This document shows, piece by piece, positions 16,949-25,381 of a stretch of DNA of 64,000 bases (position 1 is its first letter; each line of letters begins with the position of its first letter). Origin of the DNA: Planctomycetaceae bacterium (lineage in GTDB: Bacteria > Planctomycetota > Planctomycetia > Planctomycetales > Planctomycetaceae); assembly GCA_029259845.1 (NCBI GenBank), contig JAJDEI010000079.1, positions 31,713 to 95,712 on the forward strand. Direction: 5' to 3'. Both the position numbers and the translations under genes were made by a program. The notes beneath the pieces were generated by a model. The model saw only the letters and a list, made by a program, of their open reading frames with translations, was not told where the DNA came from and did not search any database.

Positions 16949-17794
16949 ATGCGGATCTGCTTGCTTGTGACGCTTGTGTTGTTCACTTCAACGATGTCAT
17001 CGAACAGTGCTCTTGCCCAGAGGAGGAGACTCCAAGATCTCCAAGTGACGATCGAACCCCGGTTCATCACGGTCGGAGAGAACTTCTTCGATCGGATCGG
17101 AGTCGACTTTGGCGACACCCCGCCCGGCAATGTTCCACCCCCCTCGAATGTGATTCGGTTGAACATCGACGCGATCCGGATTACTGGTGGTCCCTTCGAG
17201 GATGTCTATGACAGCGGAGTGGGAGAATCCGTATCGTTCTGCGTGCCACTGGGAGACGGCGCCGGACGCGTCACGCCGTTCGTTGGTTTTGGCGCGGAGC
17301 ATCAGCAATGGAACGCGAGGGCGGTAAACTTCAACGGCCCGGGAACCAACTTCGTTCCGGATGGGGACCTCGACGTCGTCGGCGGCTTTGTCCAAGGGGG
17401 ATTTGAAATTGCACTTCCGACGTTTGGGGGCTTCGACAGCGGTGGGAGTCAAGTCGGGTTCGCCATTCTTTCTGATATCGAAACATTCTTCTTCATACAA
17501 GCCGCAACTGGCGCGGGGCAAGTGAATCAGGACTTACGAGCCAGCGGCTTCAATCCCGCCCAACCAATCGTAACGCTCCAGACGAATGCCCCGAACCAGA
17601 GCGCAGCGTATGTCAATGGACGGTTTTTGGCGGGATTGGGTGTGAGCAACGGGGCCGTTTCACTGTCCGGCGTTATCACCTACCAACTCCTGGGCACAAA
17701 GCTAATTCTCGACGATTGGCGGACGAATCAAAGCGTCGGCATCGGACTCGAGTTCGCCGTGACGACCGACGTTCTGTTCAATCGTCGGAACTGA
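16949..17794 (+). CDS. Secreted hypothetical protein, possible outer-membrane beta-barrel
   Basis: A 281-residue protein with a clear signal peptide (MRICLLVTLVLFTSTMSSNSALAQ). The mature part has alternating hydrophobic strands, many glycines and short turns (PFVGFGAEHQQWNARAVNF, VVGGFVQGGFEIALPTFGG, VGIGLEFAVTTDVLF), and ends in a strand, as an outer-membrane barrel might, although the final residues RRN are not the usual aromatic. An AGGAG ribosome site precedes the ATG. It is the only plus-strand gene inside the 12.7-53.6 kb locus. I do not recognise a family. Confidence 0.75.
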   Translation: MRICLLVTLVLFTSTMSSNSALAQRRRLQDLQVTIEPRFITVGENFFDRIGVDFGDTPPGNVPPPSNVIRLNIDAIRITGGPFEDVYDSGVGESVSFCVPLGDGAGRVTPFVGFGAEHQQWNARAVNFNGPGTNFVPDGDLDVVGGFVQGGFEIALPTFGGFDSGGSQVGFAILSDIETFFFIQAATGAGQVNQDLRASGFNPAQPIVTLQTNAPNQSAAYVNGRFLAGLGVSNGAVSLSGVITYQLLGTKLILDDWRTNQSVGIGLEFAVTTDVLFNRRN

Positions 17795-17845
17795 TCTCCG
17801 CCCGCAGAGCCCATCCCCGTCCGTATGGTAAGTGGACTCATCCGG

Positions 17846-19846
17846 TCACGGGCCGGTCGGCTGCAGAACGAAGGCCGCTTCCTCGTTCTCCGTCCGCAGT
17901 TCGACTCCTCCGTCCGGCCGCGTGCTCAGCGAGGCCCGGTCGTCTTGGCCGGCCTCCTGTACCATCCATCCCAGACAAGCGGGCAATGCGGACGACGTTG
18001 TGAGCGTGAGCACGCGGATTTGCTGACGAACGCCGAAGTCCGGGCAGTACCAGCCTCGCTCGATGGTGATTTCCGCATCGGTGGTCAGCGAGCGTATCTC
18101 CAGCGACCGTTCGCCCATCTTGATACCGACCGCATGCGGCGACTCCGAAACAATCGAGGCATCCGGGGCGAGGTGCAGGCGGTCGACGAATTCGTGACGG
18201 CCCTTGCCGGTCGCCCAGTCCACACAGAACCACGGCCCCCCTGCCCGGCAGGCCAACCAACGTCCGACGCGCGGCACGCCGATCCGTCGGTAGGCGTCAT
18301 GCGTCGCGCGGCACCAGTGGAACTCCCCCTCCCGGCCATGCTCCAACGAAGACGGATGCCCCCGATACCCCATCCGGAACCGCGACCACATGTCGCACTG
18401 TTCGACTCCGTCAATCTGCAGCACGTTGTGTGCGGCGGTCGACCGGCAATGCCGACGCATCTCGCCGTCCGCGTAGTCGTACACGCCACTGTCGACGAAA
18501 ACCCTTCGTCCGCCGACCGACGCTTCGAGTGTCAGCAAATCACAGTGTGCGTGGGCCGGAAGTTCGTCCGCTCCCAACGGACCGGCATCGAACAGCAGGT
18601 AGTCGCTCCCGTTTCGCCACGTCCAGGAGTCGCCCACGACCTGTGCCGTCGCACCATCCGACGTGCCCGTCGTTGACATGGTGAAGGGACCGGTTGAGGG
18701 ATCAGCGGAGAGACTCGCGGGCGGGCGGGCTGCTCCTTCAACCTCGGCGAGCAACACATCGATGCGGGGCGTCTCTCCCAGTGCGGTGTCCGAGAGCAGT
18801 GCCACCTCGCCGTCCGGATGTGTGACCGCCCGCAGGAACGTTCCCATTCGCTGGGCGTCGTCACGGCAGACGGCCGCGAAATCCGGCCTCGTCTCCGCGA
18901 CGGCATCCCGAACATCGAGGACCGCACCGAGCATCTGGGCGTGATACATGGGAGACCGCTCGAAGTGCTCGCCCCAGGGCAGGATCTGCTCGGCCAACTG
19001 CAGCCGCAACAGATGCTCTGCGGTCGCCAGCCGTTGTTCGGCCACCACTCCCTCAAGAAACGCCCCCGCCATCGCCAGCGTCCGCAGGTTCTCCAGCAGG
19101 TGATTGCCGCGCAGGTCCCATTCCAGGTGATGCTCCAGGAATCGAATCTGCCCCTCCAGACTGGCCGCGAACCGGTCTCGCATCTCATCCGGCGGTTCGA
19201 TGGCATGCCACACCATCAGCCAGACGGCGATTCGCTTCGACAGACAAAACGGATGCCACGCATCCGCCAATGCCCCGGGGCGACCGACCGGGTTCGTCGC
19301 AATCCAGTCATCGACGATCGCCCACAAACGGTTTGCGAGGTTTGATGCCGGTTGCGTTGAGCGCGGTTGCGTTAATCCCGTTTGCGGTTCATCACTCGGC
19401 GTCGGCAGCAGATCGAGCAAGAACTCGTGGTAGTGCAAATGGAACCGCCACAAATGAGACACCGGCTCCACCGACGTCAGTCTCCAGTCGATGGGAAACG
19501 GCAGAACCCGGCGTTCATTGAGAAAGCAAAACTCTCCCGCCACCAACTTGTCCGCCCGCCCACCCGCATCGCTTGCGGTTTCGCCGCTTGCCCCCGCTCG
19601 CAGTCTGCGCTGCCGGGTGACGATCGCATCAAAGCCCACATTCCCTCGTGGCACAACGGCGCAGCCGTCGATGTCGACGTACTGGGGATGAGGAACCAGC
19701 GGAAACATCCGCCGACGCGCAAGCATTATCCCTCGCCAGACCAGTTGCGAAGGACGGTGTGATTTCAGCAGCCACCAGGTTCTCTGCAATCGCCGCACGA
19801 AGGACGGAGCCTCCGCTGCAGCGGCGTGTGAGTTTCTCCCCTTCAC
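17846..19846 (-). CDS. Heparinase II/III-family protein (alginate-lyase-like)
   Basis: A 666-residue protein. The first half is the alpha/alpha toroid typical of polysaccharide lyases (FPIDWRLTSVEPVSHLWRFHLHYHEF; SPMYHAQMLGAVLDVRDA), and the second half the heparinase II/III beta-sandwich with HAHCDLLTLEASVGGRRVF, VDSGVYDYADGEMRRHCRST and AAHNVLQIDGVEQ. Such enzymes cleave uronic-acid-containing glycans, but versions inside polysaccharide operons are widespread and may modify the cell's own polymer. No signal peptide is apparent. Its ATG overlaps the stop of the upstream glycosyltransferase (ATGA), so it is the last gene of the long minus-strand operon. Confidence 0.85.
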   Translation of the reverse strand: MKGRNSHAAAAEAPSFVRRLQRTWWLLKSHRPSQLVWRGIMLARRRMFPLVPHPQYVDIDGCAVVPRGNVGFDAIVTRQRRLRAGASGETASDAGGRADKLVAGEFCFLNERRVLPFPIDWRLTSVEPVSHLWRFHLHYHEFLLDLLPTPSDEPQTGLTQPRSTQPASNLANRLWAIVDDWIATNPVGRPGALADAWHPFCLSKRIAVWLMVWHAIEPPDEMRDRFAASLEGQIRFLEHHLEWDLRGNHLLENLRTLAMAGAFLEGVVAEQRLATAEHLLRLQLAEQILPWGEHFERSPMYHAQMLGAVLDVRDAVAETRPDFAAVCRDDAQRMGTFLRAVTHPDGEVALLSDTALGETPRIDVLLAEVEGAARPPASLSADPSTGPFTMSTTGTSDGATAQVVGDSWTWRNGSDYLLFDAGPLGADELPAHAHCDLLTLEASVGGRRVFVDSGVYDYADGEMRRHCRSTAAHNVLQIDGVEQCDMWSRFRMGYRGHPSSLEHGREGEFHWCRATHDAYRRIGVPRVGRWLACRAGGPWFCVDWATGKGRHEFVDRLHLAPDASIVSESPHAVGIKMGERSLEIRSLTTDAEITIERGWYCPDFGVRQQIRVLTLTTSSALPACLGWMVQEAGQDDRASLSTRPDGGVELRTENEEAAFVLQPTGP

Positions 19847-21213
19847 GACTCACTCGCCTCTGCGCTGAGCGCCGCGGCACGAGCAGAACTCGAAGCCTCG
19901 TCCTCTGATTGGCGACCGACCATTGACCGCCTTCGCCCCGCGGAGTCGTTGCCGTCACCAGATCCGCCCGGTTCGACGATCTCCACCAGCAGATCCAGGT
20001 ACCGCGACGCCTGACGGTCTCGGCTGAATTCCTCCGAGACGAATGCGCGGCCCGATTTCCCCATCGCCCTTCGCGCCTCGTCATCCCCGGCCAACTGTTC
20101 GATGGCGGCCACCAGCGACTCGGCGGACTCCGGCTCCATCGCGATGCCCGCCCCCGCCTGCTGCACGATCTCCCGGGCTTCCCCTTCGACTCCCATGATG
20201 ATTGGCCGTTCCATCGCCATCGTCTCGAAGATTTTCGACGGGATCACTGTGCTGAACAGCTCGGTTGCGCGTAGATGCACCAGACACGCATCCGACGCCG
20301 CGAGCACCGTCGGCATCAGCTCGCGCGGCTGCCGTCCGGTGAAGACGACCGACTCGGACAGGCCGCGCTCGTTCGCCGCTTCCTGCAGTTCCTTCCGTCT
20401 GGCTCCGTCGCCCACCATCAGAAACAGGACGACCCGTCGCCCCTCCTCTCGCAGTTGGGCCGCCGCATCGAGGACAACGTCGAGCCCGTGTGCCATTCCG
20501 ATCGTGCCGATGTAAGAACAGACGAACCGTCCCTCGAGTCCCCAGCGGCGTCGAAACTCGCCCACTCCGTCGGCCATCTCCGGGGAGAACTTCTGCGGGT
20601 CGACGCCGTTCATGATTACGGTGATGCGGCTCGTCTCGCTCTCCGGAGATTTCTCGGCGATGCGGTCTCGGTAGCCGTTGCCCACGGTGACGATGTGATC
20701 AGCCGCGCGGTACAGGCGTCGTTCGAGCCATTCGAGAAATCGCACCACCGGACCGCCGCGCATCGCACCGACGGCCTGAATCGACTCCGGCCAGATGTCC
20801 CGAATCTCCAGCACGAATGGGCACCGCTGGAGCCGGCTCGCCCAGACGCCCGCCCAGCCACAAAAAAACTGGGGTGACGTCGCGACCACAACATCCGGGC
20901 GCGGCAACCAGAGCGATGCACAGATCGCGCTCAGCATGTAAGCGACATAATTGGCGATCCGCCGCACCGTCCCCACATTGGGAGCGACATACGTCCACAC
21001 CCGCACCACCCGCACGCCGTCGACCATTTCGACCTGTTGCCGCAGGCGGTTCCGATAGCCGTCGAACACCACGCCGTCCGGGCAGTTGGGCACGCAGGTC
21101 ACGACCGTCACGTCATGCCCCGCCGCCGCCCACCGCGCACAATGTTCCGACGTCCGCGCCGCCGGGGCGTTGACTTCGGGAGGGTAGTAGTGGCAGAAGA
21201 AAAGGATGCGCAT
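19843..21213 (-). CDS. GT4 glycosyltransferase, WbuB-like
   Basis: A 456-residue GT-B retaining glycosyltransferase. The N-terminus MRILFFCHYYPPEVNAPAAR and the ProxWPES segment in LEIRDIWPESIQAVGAM are typical of the WbuB/WcaI-like group, which transfer deoxy-amino sugars such as L-fucosamine in O-antigen assembly. The C-terminal nucleotide-binding half shows VCSYIGTIGMAHGLD and an E-x7-E-like region in ELFSTVIPSKIFETMAMERPII. The last 40 residues are Ser/Ala-rich and probably disordered. It lies 3 bases after the methyltransferase gene and overlaps the heparinase start. Donor and acceptor are not deducible. Confidence 0.88.
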   Translation of the reverse strand: MRILFFCHYYPPEVNAPAARTSEHCARWAAAGHDVTVVTCVPNCPDGVVFDGYRNRLRQQVEMVDGVRVVRVWTYVAPNVGTVRRIANYVAYMLSAICASLWLPRPDVVVATSPQFFCGWAGVWASRLQRCPFVLEIRDIWPESIQAVGAMRGGPVVRFLEWLERRLYRAADHIVTVGNGYRDRIAEKSPESETSRITVIMNGVDPQKFSPEMADGVGEFRRRWGLEGRFVCSYIGTIGMAHGLDVVLDAAAQLREEGRRVVLFLMVGDGARRKELQEAANERGLSESVVFTGRQPRELMPTVLAASDACLVHLRATELFSTVIPSKIFETMAMERPIIMGVEGEAREIVQQAGAGIAMEPESAESLVAAIEQLAGDDEARRAMGKSGRAFVSEEFSRDRQASRYLDLLVEIVEPGGSGDGNDSAGRRRSMVGRQSEDEASSSARAAALSAEASES

Positions 21214-21216
21214 CCG

Positions 21217-21921
21217 TCAGGACTTTTGCAGAAGCCAATAAGACATACGGCCATGTCCGGTGAGTTGCTTCGTCAGCGACGGTTGGTCGTGCCACAAGAC
21301 GTTCGGGAACAGGCTCCGCAGCATTGCGTCGGCACGTCGCCATTGATACGTGTGAGGGTGGGCGACAAACAGCCATTCCTCGGGACGACGCCAGCGGTTG
21401 AACTTCCATTTCAGCTCCCCCAGCGTGGAGAGCGTGCTCACCGAGAACGCCAACAGGCCGCCCGGTTTGAGCACCCGACGAATCTCCTTGAGGATCGACT
21501 CGGGCGACTGGGCGTGATCGACGACGTTGATGCAGGCCACCAAATCGTACGTGTCGGAATCAAACGGCATGGTTTCGCCCGCCGTCTGCACGTAGTTCAC
21601 GCGGCTGCGAAGGTCGTCCACGTACGCCTGGAGAGCCGCGTCCGGCAGATCAATCTCCAGCCGCGGCAAGGGATCCAGACCGTCAATGCTATCGACAAAT
21701 TCCGACAAATGCGGGGCCAGAAAACCGAGCCCGAAGCAACCGACGCCCGCCTCCAGCGCCTTGGCCACCGGCTTGACAGGAAGGTGCTTCCGCAGCGGTC
21801 CGGCCATCGCGGAATGCTCGACGAGTTCATACAGAATCCGTGAGACGCTGGCCGTGTCTTTCACCCAGTTGACAAGCTCCTGCTCCTGGGCGTGAGCAAA
21901 CTGTTCTGTTGAAATCGACAT
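21217..21921 (-). CDS. Class I SAM-dependent methyltransferase
   Basis: A 234-residue protein with the methyltransferase fold: motif I is degenerate but visible in KALEAGVGCFGLGFLAPHL, followed by VDSIDGLDPLP, the acidic motif-II region MPFDSDTYDLVACINVVDHAQSP and VLKPGGLLAFSVSTLS. A type 11 methyltransferase for a sugar or lipid intermediate is the best guess. It is 4 bases downstream of a GT4 gene and 3 bases upstream of the WbuB-like gene, deep in the polysaccharide operon. Confidence 0.82.
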   Translation of the reverse strand: MSISTEQFAHAQEQELVNWVKDTASVSRILYELVEHSAMAGPLRKHLPVKPVAKALEAGVGCFGLGFLAPHLSEFVDSIDGLDPLPRLEIDLPDAALQAYVDDLRSRVNYVQTAGETMPFDSDTYDLVACINVVDHAQSPESILKEIRRVLKPGGLLAFSVSTLSTLGELKWKFNRWRRPEEWLFVAHPHTYQWRRADAMLRSLFPNVLWHDQPSLTKQLTGHGRMSYWLLQKS

Positions 21922-21925
21922 GATC

Positions 21926-23212
21926 TTACTCTCGGGAGGTGACCGGCTCTGCCGGCGGCGATGTCGCTGACAGGGTTTCGCGAATCGTCGCCGGGAGTTG
22001 CGTGTGGTACCGATCCCAGGAGAACTCGGCGGACCGAGTCGCAGCAGAGGCGGATAGGGATCGCAGCAACGGTTTGTCGTCGATCAGGCCGCTGAGGCGG
22101 TCAACCAGTTCGTCGAAACTGTGGGGAGCGATGATGTAACCGTCCAGCTGGTCCCGCACGACCGATCCGGCGTTCGGCGTCGTGATGACCGGGAGTGCGT
22201 GGGACATGGCTTCGTAGCAGACATTGGCCGACCCTTCGGCCAACGTGGGCAGCACGAACACGTCCGCCCATTGATAGTGCTTGTGAACGTCCGACCGGGA
22301 GACCGGTCCGACCAACTCCACATGCTGCCGCAGCATCCGCACAACCGCCTCCTTGACCCGAATCGGCCCGACGACTCGAACCTCGACGCTCTTTGGCCCG
22401 AGTTGCCGCGCGGCTTCCAGCAGGTAGGGGACGCCCTTGCGAAGCTCGACGGTGCCCACAAACAGCACTCTCAGCGGCCGGTTTGACTGTTGGCCGATTG
22501 GTTGTTGCGATGCTGCCAGCCCCTCGTTTGACGCAACGACGGGGGAATCGTAGCCGTAGGGCACGACGCGGCATCGTTCGGCCGGTCCGCCTGTGGCACG
22601 CACGCTCTCGACCACGAACTCGGAGCCGCAGATGATCGTATCGGCCAGTTCCCATTCCTCGGCTTCGCGGTCGGCAAGCAGCCGCCAGCGCGCGTCGGGC
22701 TGCGGCTCTTCCCAGTCCGGCCACCGCTCCCGTTCCTCGGCCAGCACGGTTTCCACAAACTCCCACGGAGCCATCGTCTGATCGAGGACCGTCCTCAGGC
22801 CTTCTTTGCGGGCCTGCCGAAAGATTTCGACGGCAGCCGCATTGAAGCCGTACACCGTATCCGCCCCTTCAAGGCCGTGCCCAACGACGGCGTCTCCGAA
22901 GTCGCGGTTGGCGCGAGCCCAATGAGCGTACTGGCCATCCTGTTTTCGCCGCGAGCGCTGAGTCACCGCTCGCAACGCAAGCCGGTCGAAGGTTTTTACC
23001 TGATCGGCGGAAACCGCAGGGATTCGCCGGTCCCTGATGCGAGCCAGCGGACGTCCAAACAGCGACTGCGGCAGAAGCGTCATCGCCCATGCTCCCAGAC
23101 CGCGATTGGCACACCAATCCGTGTAGACGGCGTGCAACATCCCCGCCTTATGGAAAGCGACTGGGACCGCATAGTGCCGCCGCGCGCCGATCTGAGCGAC
23201 CACGACGTTCAT
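21926..23212 (-). CDS. GT4 glycosyltransferase
   Basis: A 428-residue GT-B enzyme. It starts MNVVVAQIGARRHYAVPVAFHKAGML and has the C-terminal pattern VLFVGTVELRKGVPYLLEAARQLG, followed by VFVLPTLAEGSANVCYEAMSHALPVITT, which holds the E-x7-E nucleotide-sugar motif. A tryptophan and glutamate-rich segment (ERERWPDWEEPQPDARWRLL) in the middle is unusual for the family. It overlaps the upstream methyltransferase stop by four bases (ATGA). Sugar specificity unknown. Confidence 0.88.
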   Translation of the reverse strand: MNVVVAQIGARRHYAVPVAFHKAGMLHAVYTDWCANRGLGAWAMTLLPQSLFGRPLARIRDRRIPAVSADQVKTFDRLALRAVTQRSRRKQDGQYAHWARANRDFGDAVVGHGLEGADTVYGFNAAAVEIFRQARKEGLRTVLDQTMAPWEFVETVLAEERERWPDWEEPQPDARWRLLADREAEEWELADTIICGSEFVVESVRATGGPAERCRVVPYGYDSPVVASNEGLAASQQPIGQQSNRPLRVLFVGTVELRKGVPYLLEAARQLGPKSVEVRVVGPIRVKEAVVRMLRQHVELVGPVSRSDVHKHYQWADVFVLPTLAEGSANVCYEAMSHALPVITTPNAGSVVRDQLDGYIIAPHSFDELVDRLSGLIDDKPLLRSLSASAATRSAEFSWDRYHTQLPATIRETLSATSPPAEPVTSRE

Positions 23213-23961
23213 GTTGTCGCGTTGGTTCCTTCCGGCTTGACAGCCCGCACGTACAAACTGAACGGCACGGCGGGGGTGTCTGTGTCAAATGTCGCCCACG
23301 GAGCGAGCAGGGCAAATGTCGGCAATCCGAGCAGCAAGCCACCCACGTTCTGGACGCGGGTGATCGGCTCGTTACACAGATGCCGGATCGGTCCGCCGAG
23401 ACCGATCGGCTCGGAGAGTTCAAACCCGATCGGCTGCAGGAGCTCACGATACGTGGCCGCCGTATAGCCGGGGCGCACATGTCCGCCGGTTTCGTCCGGG
23501 TCGAGCGGGTAGTTCTTGTGGAACCGGTGGTCGGCATTCGGACAGCACAGGTGCAGCGCGCCCCCCGGCTTAAGGATGTTGAAAAACGACCGGCAGACCT
23601 GTTCGTCCCCCTTGATATGCTCCATGACTTCGCAGCAGATGATCTCGTCGAACGTCTCGCCCATCGATTCGATGTCATACAGGTTGACGTCGCGGAACGA
23701 GAGCCGCTCTTCCGGAATGCCGTGATACTGATTGAACAGCTCCCGGTTCCGAATCACCTCGTCTTTGATCGAGACGCCGATGACGCGGTTTCCTTTGAGG
23801 TACGCCTGATGGGACAACATGCCGTTCCCGCATCCCGCATCGAGAACGAGCCGTTCCTCACCATTCTGCGGCTGTCCAAAGTACCCCGGCATTACCTGAT
23901 TCCGCAGCCGCGCATTGAGGTTGAGCCCCGGAAACAGGAGCCACTTCAGTTGCATTTTCAT
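23209..23961 (-). CDS. Class I SAM-dependent methyltransferase (UbiG-like)
   Basis: A 250-residue methyltransferase. Motif I is RLVLDAGCGNGMLSHQAYLKG, followed by VIGVSIKDE, the acidic motif in FDEIICCEVMEHIKGDEQVC and the post-motif strand LKPGGALHLCCPNADHRFH. Its C-terminal part (QNVGGLLLGLPTFALLAPWATF) is hydrophobic and may touch the membrane or a lipid-linked substrate. It is the first gene after the repeat-containing gap at 23962-24493 and is translationally coupled to the next GT4 gene. Confidence 0.85.
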   Translation of the reverse strand: MKMQLKWLLFPGLNLNARLRNQVMPGYFGQPQNGEERLVLDAGCGNGMLSHQAYLKGNRVIGVSIKDEVIRNRELFNQYHGIPEERLSFRDVNLYDIESMGETFDEIICCEVMEHIKGDEQVCRSFFNILKPGGALHLCCPNADHRFHKNYPLDPDETGGHVRPGYTAATYRELLQPIGFELSEPIGLGGPIRHLCNEPITRVQNVGGLLLGLPTFALLAPWATFDTDTPAVPFSLYVRAVKPEGTNATT

Positions 23962-24493
23962 TCGTTCAGCCTTTGTTGTCGCGTTGTCCGCCGGACATTA
24001 TCTTCCGGACATCGTCTTCCGTTCACCGAAGACCGTTCACTTTGCTCTGCCGCAAGATTCCCGATTCCGTTCCCGGGCGGTTCCCCGTTTCAGTCGTTCC
24101 CAGCTTGGCTGTCACATTTCGTGTGACGCAAATTTATTACGCCAAGGGCGTTCAACAGCACAGCCCAGGGTCAGCGGCGTCGCCGCGCCACCCTGGGGAA
24201 TTGTGGACGACAACGACTCGAACCCTGAAAGGGTTCCACAACTCGAACGCGAGATGTTTCCTGGGAAAACGACGATTGTTTAACCCTTTCAGGGTTGTGG
24301 GTTCATTCGATGTCCCCCCCAGGGTGCGCTCACTTCGTTCGCGACCCTGGGCTGTGATGTTGAACGCCTTCGGCGTATTTGTGTGACGGAAATTCATCGT
24401 CGTTGTCTGATCTGAAAACTATAGAGTTTTCTCTTGCGACGATTGTTCGGCCATCAGACCGTTCTGGGAACGGTCGTTAAACGACGGCCGTTG
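23962..24493. other. Repeat-bearing gap inside the polysaccharide operon
   Basis: 532 bases without a credible gene. It holds the inverted-repeat element 24140-24375 and two smaller palindromes at 24415-24430 (AAAACT-ATAG-AGTTTT) and 24458-24474 (ACCGTT-N5-AACGGT). It separates the upstream part of the long operon from the four distal genes, so transcription may be partly terminated or re-initiated here. Confidence 0.55.
24140..24375. repeat. MITE-like element with 33-base inverted ends and internal palindromes
   Basis: Left arm 24140-24172 (beginning CGCCAAGGGCGTTCAACA) matches the reverse complement of 24343-24375 at 30 of 33 positions. Internally, AACCCTGAAAGGGTT occurs near 24220-24240 and again in inverted form near 24280-24300. 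Flanking direct repeats GTGTGACG-C/G-AAATT lie at 24121-24134 and 24381-24394 (13 of 14 matching) and look like a target-site duplication. No transposase is inside. This ACGCC...GGCGT family type is common in planctomycete intergenic DNA. Confidence 0.72.
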
Positions 24494-25381
24494 TCATGGC
24501 CGACCGTCGATTGCAGGTGCCGATGCCTTTTTCTCAGCGAGGAACTTCGCCTCCGCCAGCTTGACAGTGATGTGAATTTCGTGGGCGACTCGCAGCAAAC
24601 AGAAATACACACCCGCCCGGCCATCGAGGAACCCTGCCCGGATGACGTACAGATACACGAACCGGGCGACCGGGCGAAACCCGAAGCGGGCCGCCAGACG
24701 CTTGAGGCAGCGACGGCGACGCAGCGGGTCGCGGGCCAGGATGTCACCCAGCGCGAGCGGCTCGGTCCGCAGCCGTTGGATCAGCTCCACTTCATTCGAC
24801 GAGTAGCGGTTGTGCCGGGCGACCCAATGCTCGATGCCGTTTGAGAATCCGTAGTGGTCGTACGGCTCCTCGACATGCCCCAGCGGGCCGTCGGTGATTT
24901 CGCGCTGGCCGTGGCCTTCCTTGCGATAACGGACCTCGCCCCGCCTGAGCAGCCGCAATTGCCATGTCGGGTACAGCGAGCACCGTTTGACCCACGTCCC
25001 CAGGAACCAGTTGCGGCATGTCAAATAGAAGCCGACGTTGTCCCCCGGGTTCTCAATCGCCTGACGAATCCCGCCCTCACAGTCCGCATTACAGTGCTCG
25101 TCCGCATCGAGAAACAGCACCCACTCGTGTCGCGGTGCCGTTTCGTCAAGCGCCCAGTTTCGCTGATCGCCGAAGTCCTGAAACGCATGCTCAAACACCC
25201 GCAGATCGGACCGCGCCGCATGAGCCCGGTCGATCGTGTCGTCGGTGCTGAACGAATCGACGAGGATCACATCGTCGGCCCACTCGACAAACGAGAGGCA
25301 CGCGGCGATTGTCTCCGCCTCATTGAACGTCAGGATGATGACGCTCACCGGAAACCGCGAGTGGGGCGATGATGTGCTCAC
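24494..25381 (-). CDS. GT2 glycosyltransferase (WaaE/KdtX-like)
   Basis: A 295-residue inverting GT-A enzyme. It begins with FPVSVIILTFNEAETIAACL, has the acidic donor motif in WADDVILVDSFSTDDTIDRA, then VLFLDADEHC (DxD-like) and the family-typical QRNWALDETAPRHEWV and KRCSLYPTWQLRLLRRG segments. The frame stays open to 25495, but I prefer the GTG at 25381, which gives a GTGA overlap with the stop of the upstream GT4 gene. WaaE-like enzymes transfer glucose to the LPS core; here it more likely acts on the local polysaccharide or lipid. Confidence 0.88.
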   Translation of the reverse strand: MSTSSPHSRFPVSVIILTFNEAETIAACLSFVEWADDVILVDSFSTDDTIDRAHAARSDLRVFEHAFQDFGDQRNWALDETAPRHEWVLFLDADEHCNADCEGGIRQAIENPGDNVGFYLTCRNWFLGTWVKRCSLYPTWQLRLLRRGEVRYRKEGHGQREITDGPLGHVEEPYDHYGFSNGIEHWVARHNRYSSNEVELIQRLRTEPLALGDILARDPLRRRRCLKRLAARFGFRPVARFVYLYVIRAGFLDGRAGVYFCLLRVAHEIHITVKLAEAKFLAEKKASAPAIDGRP

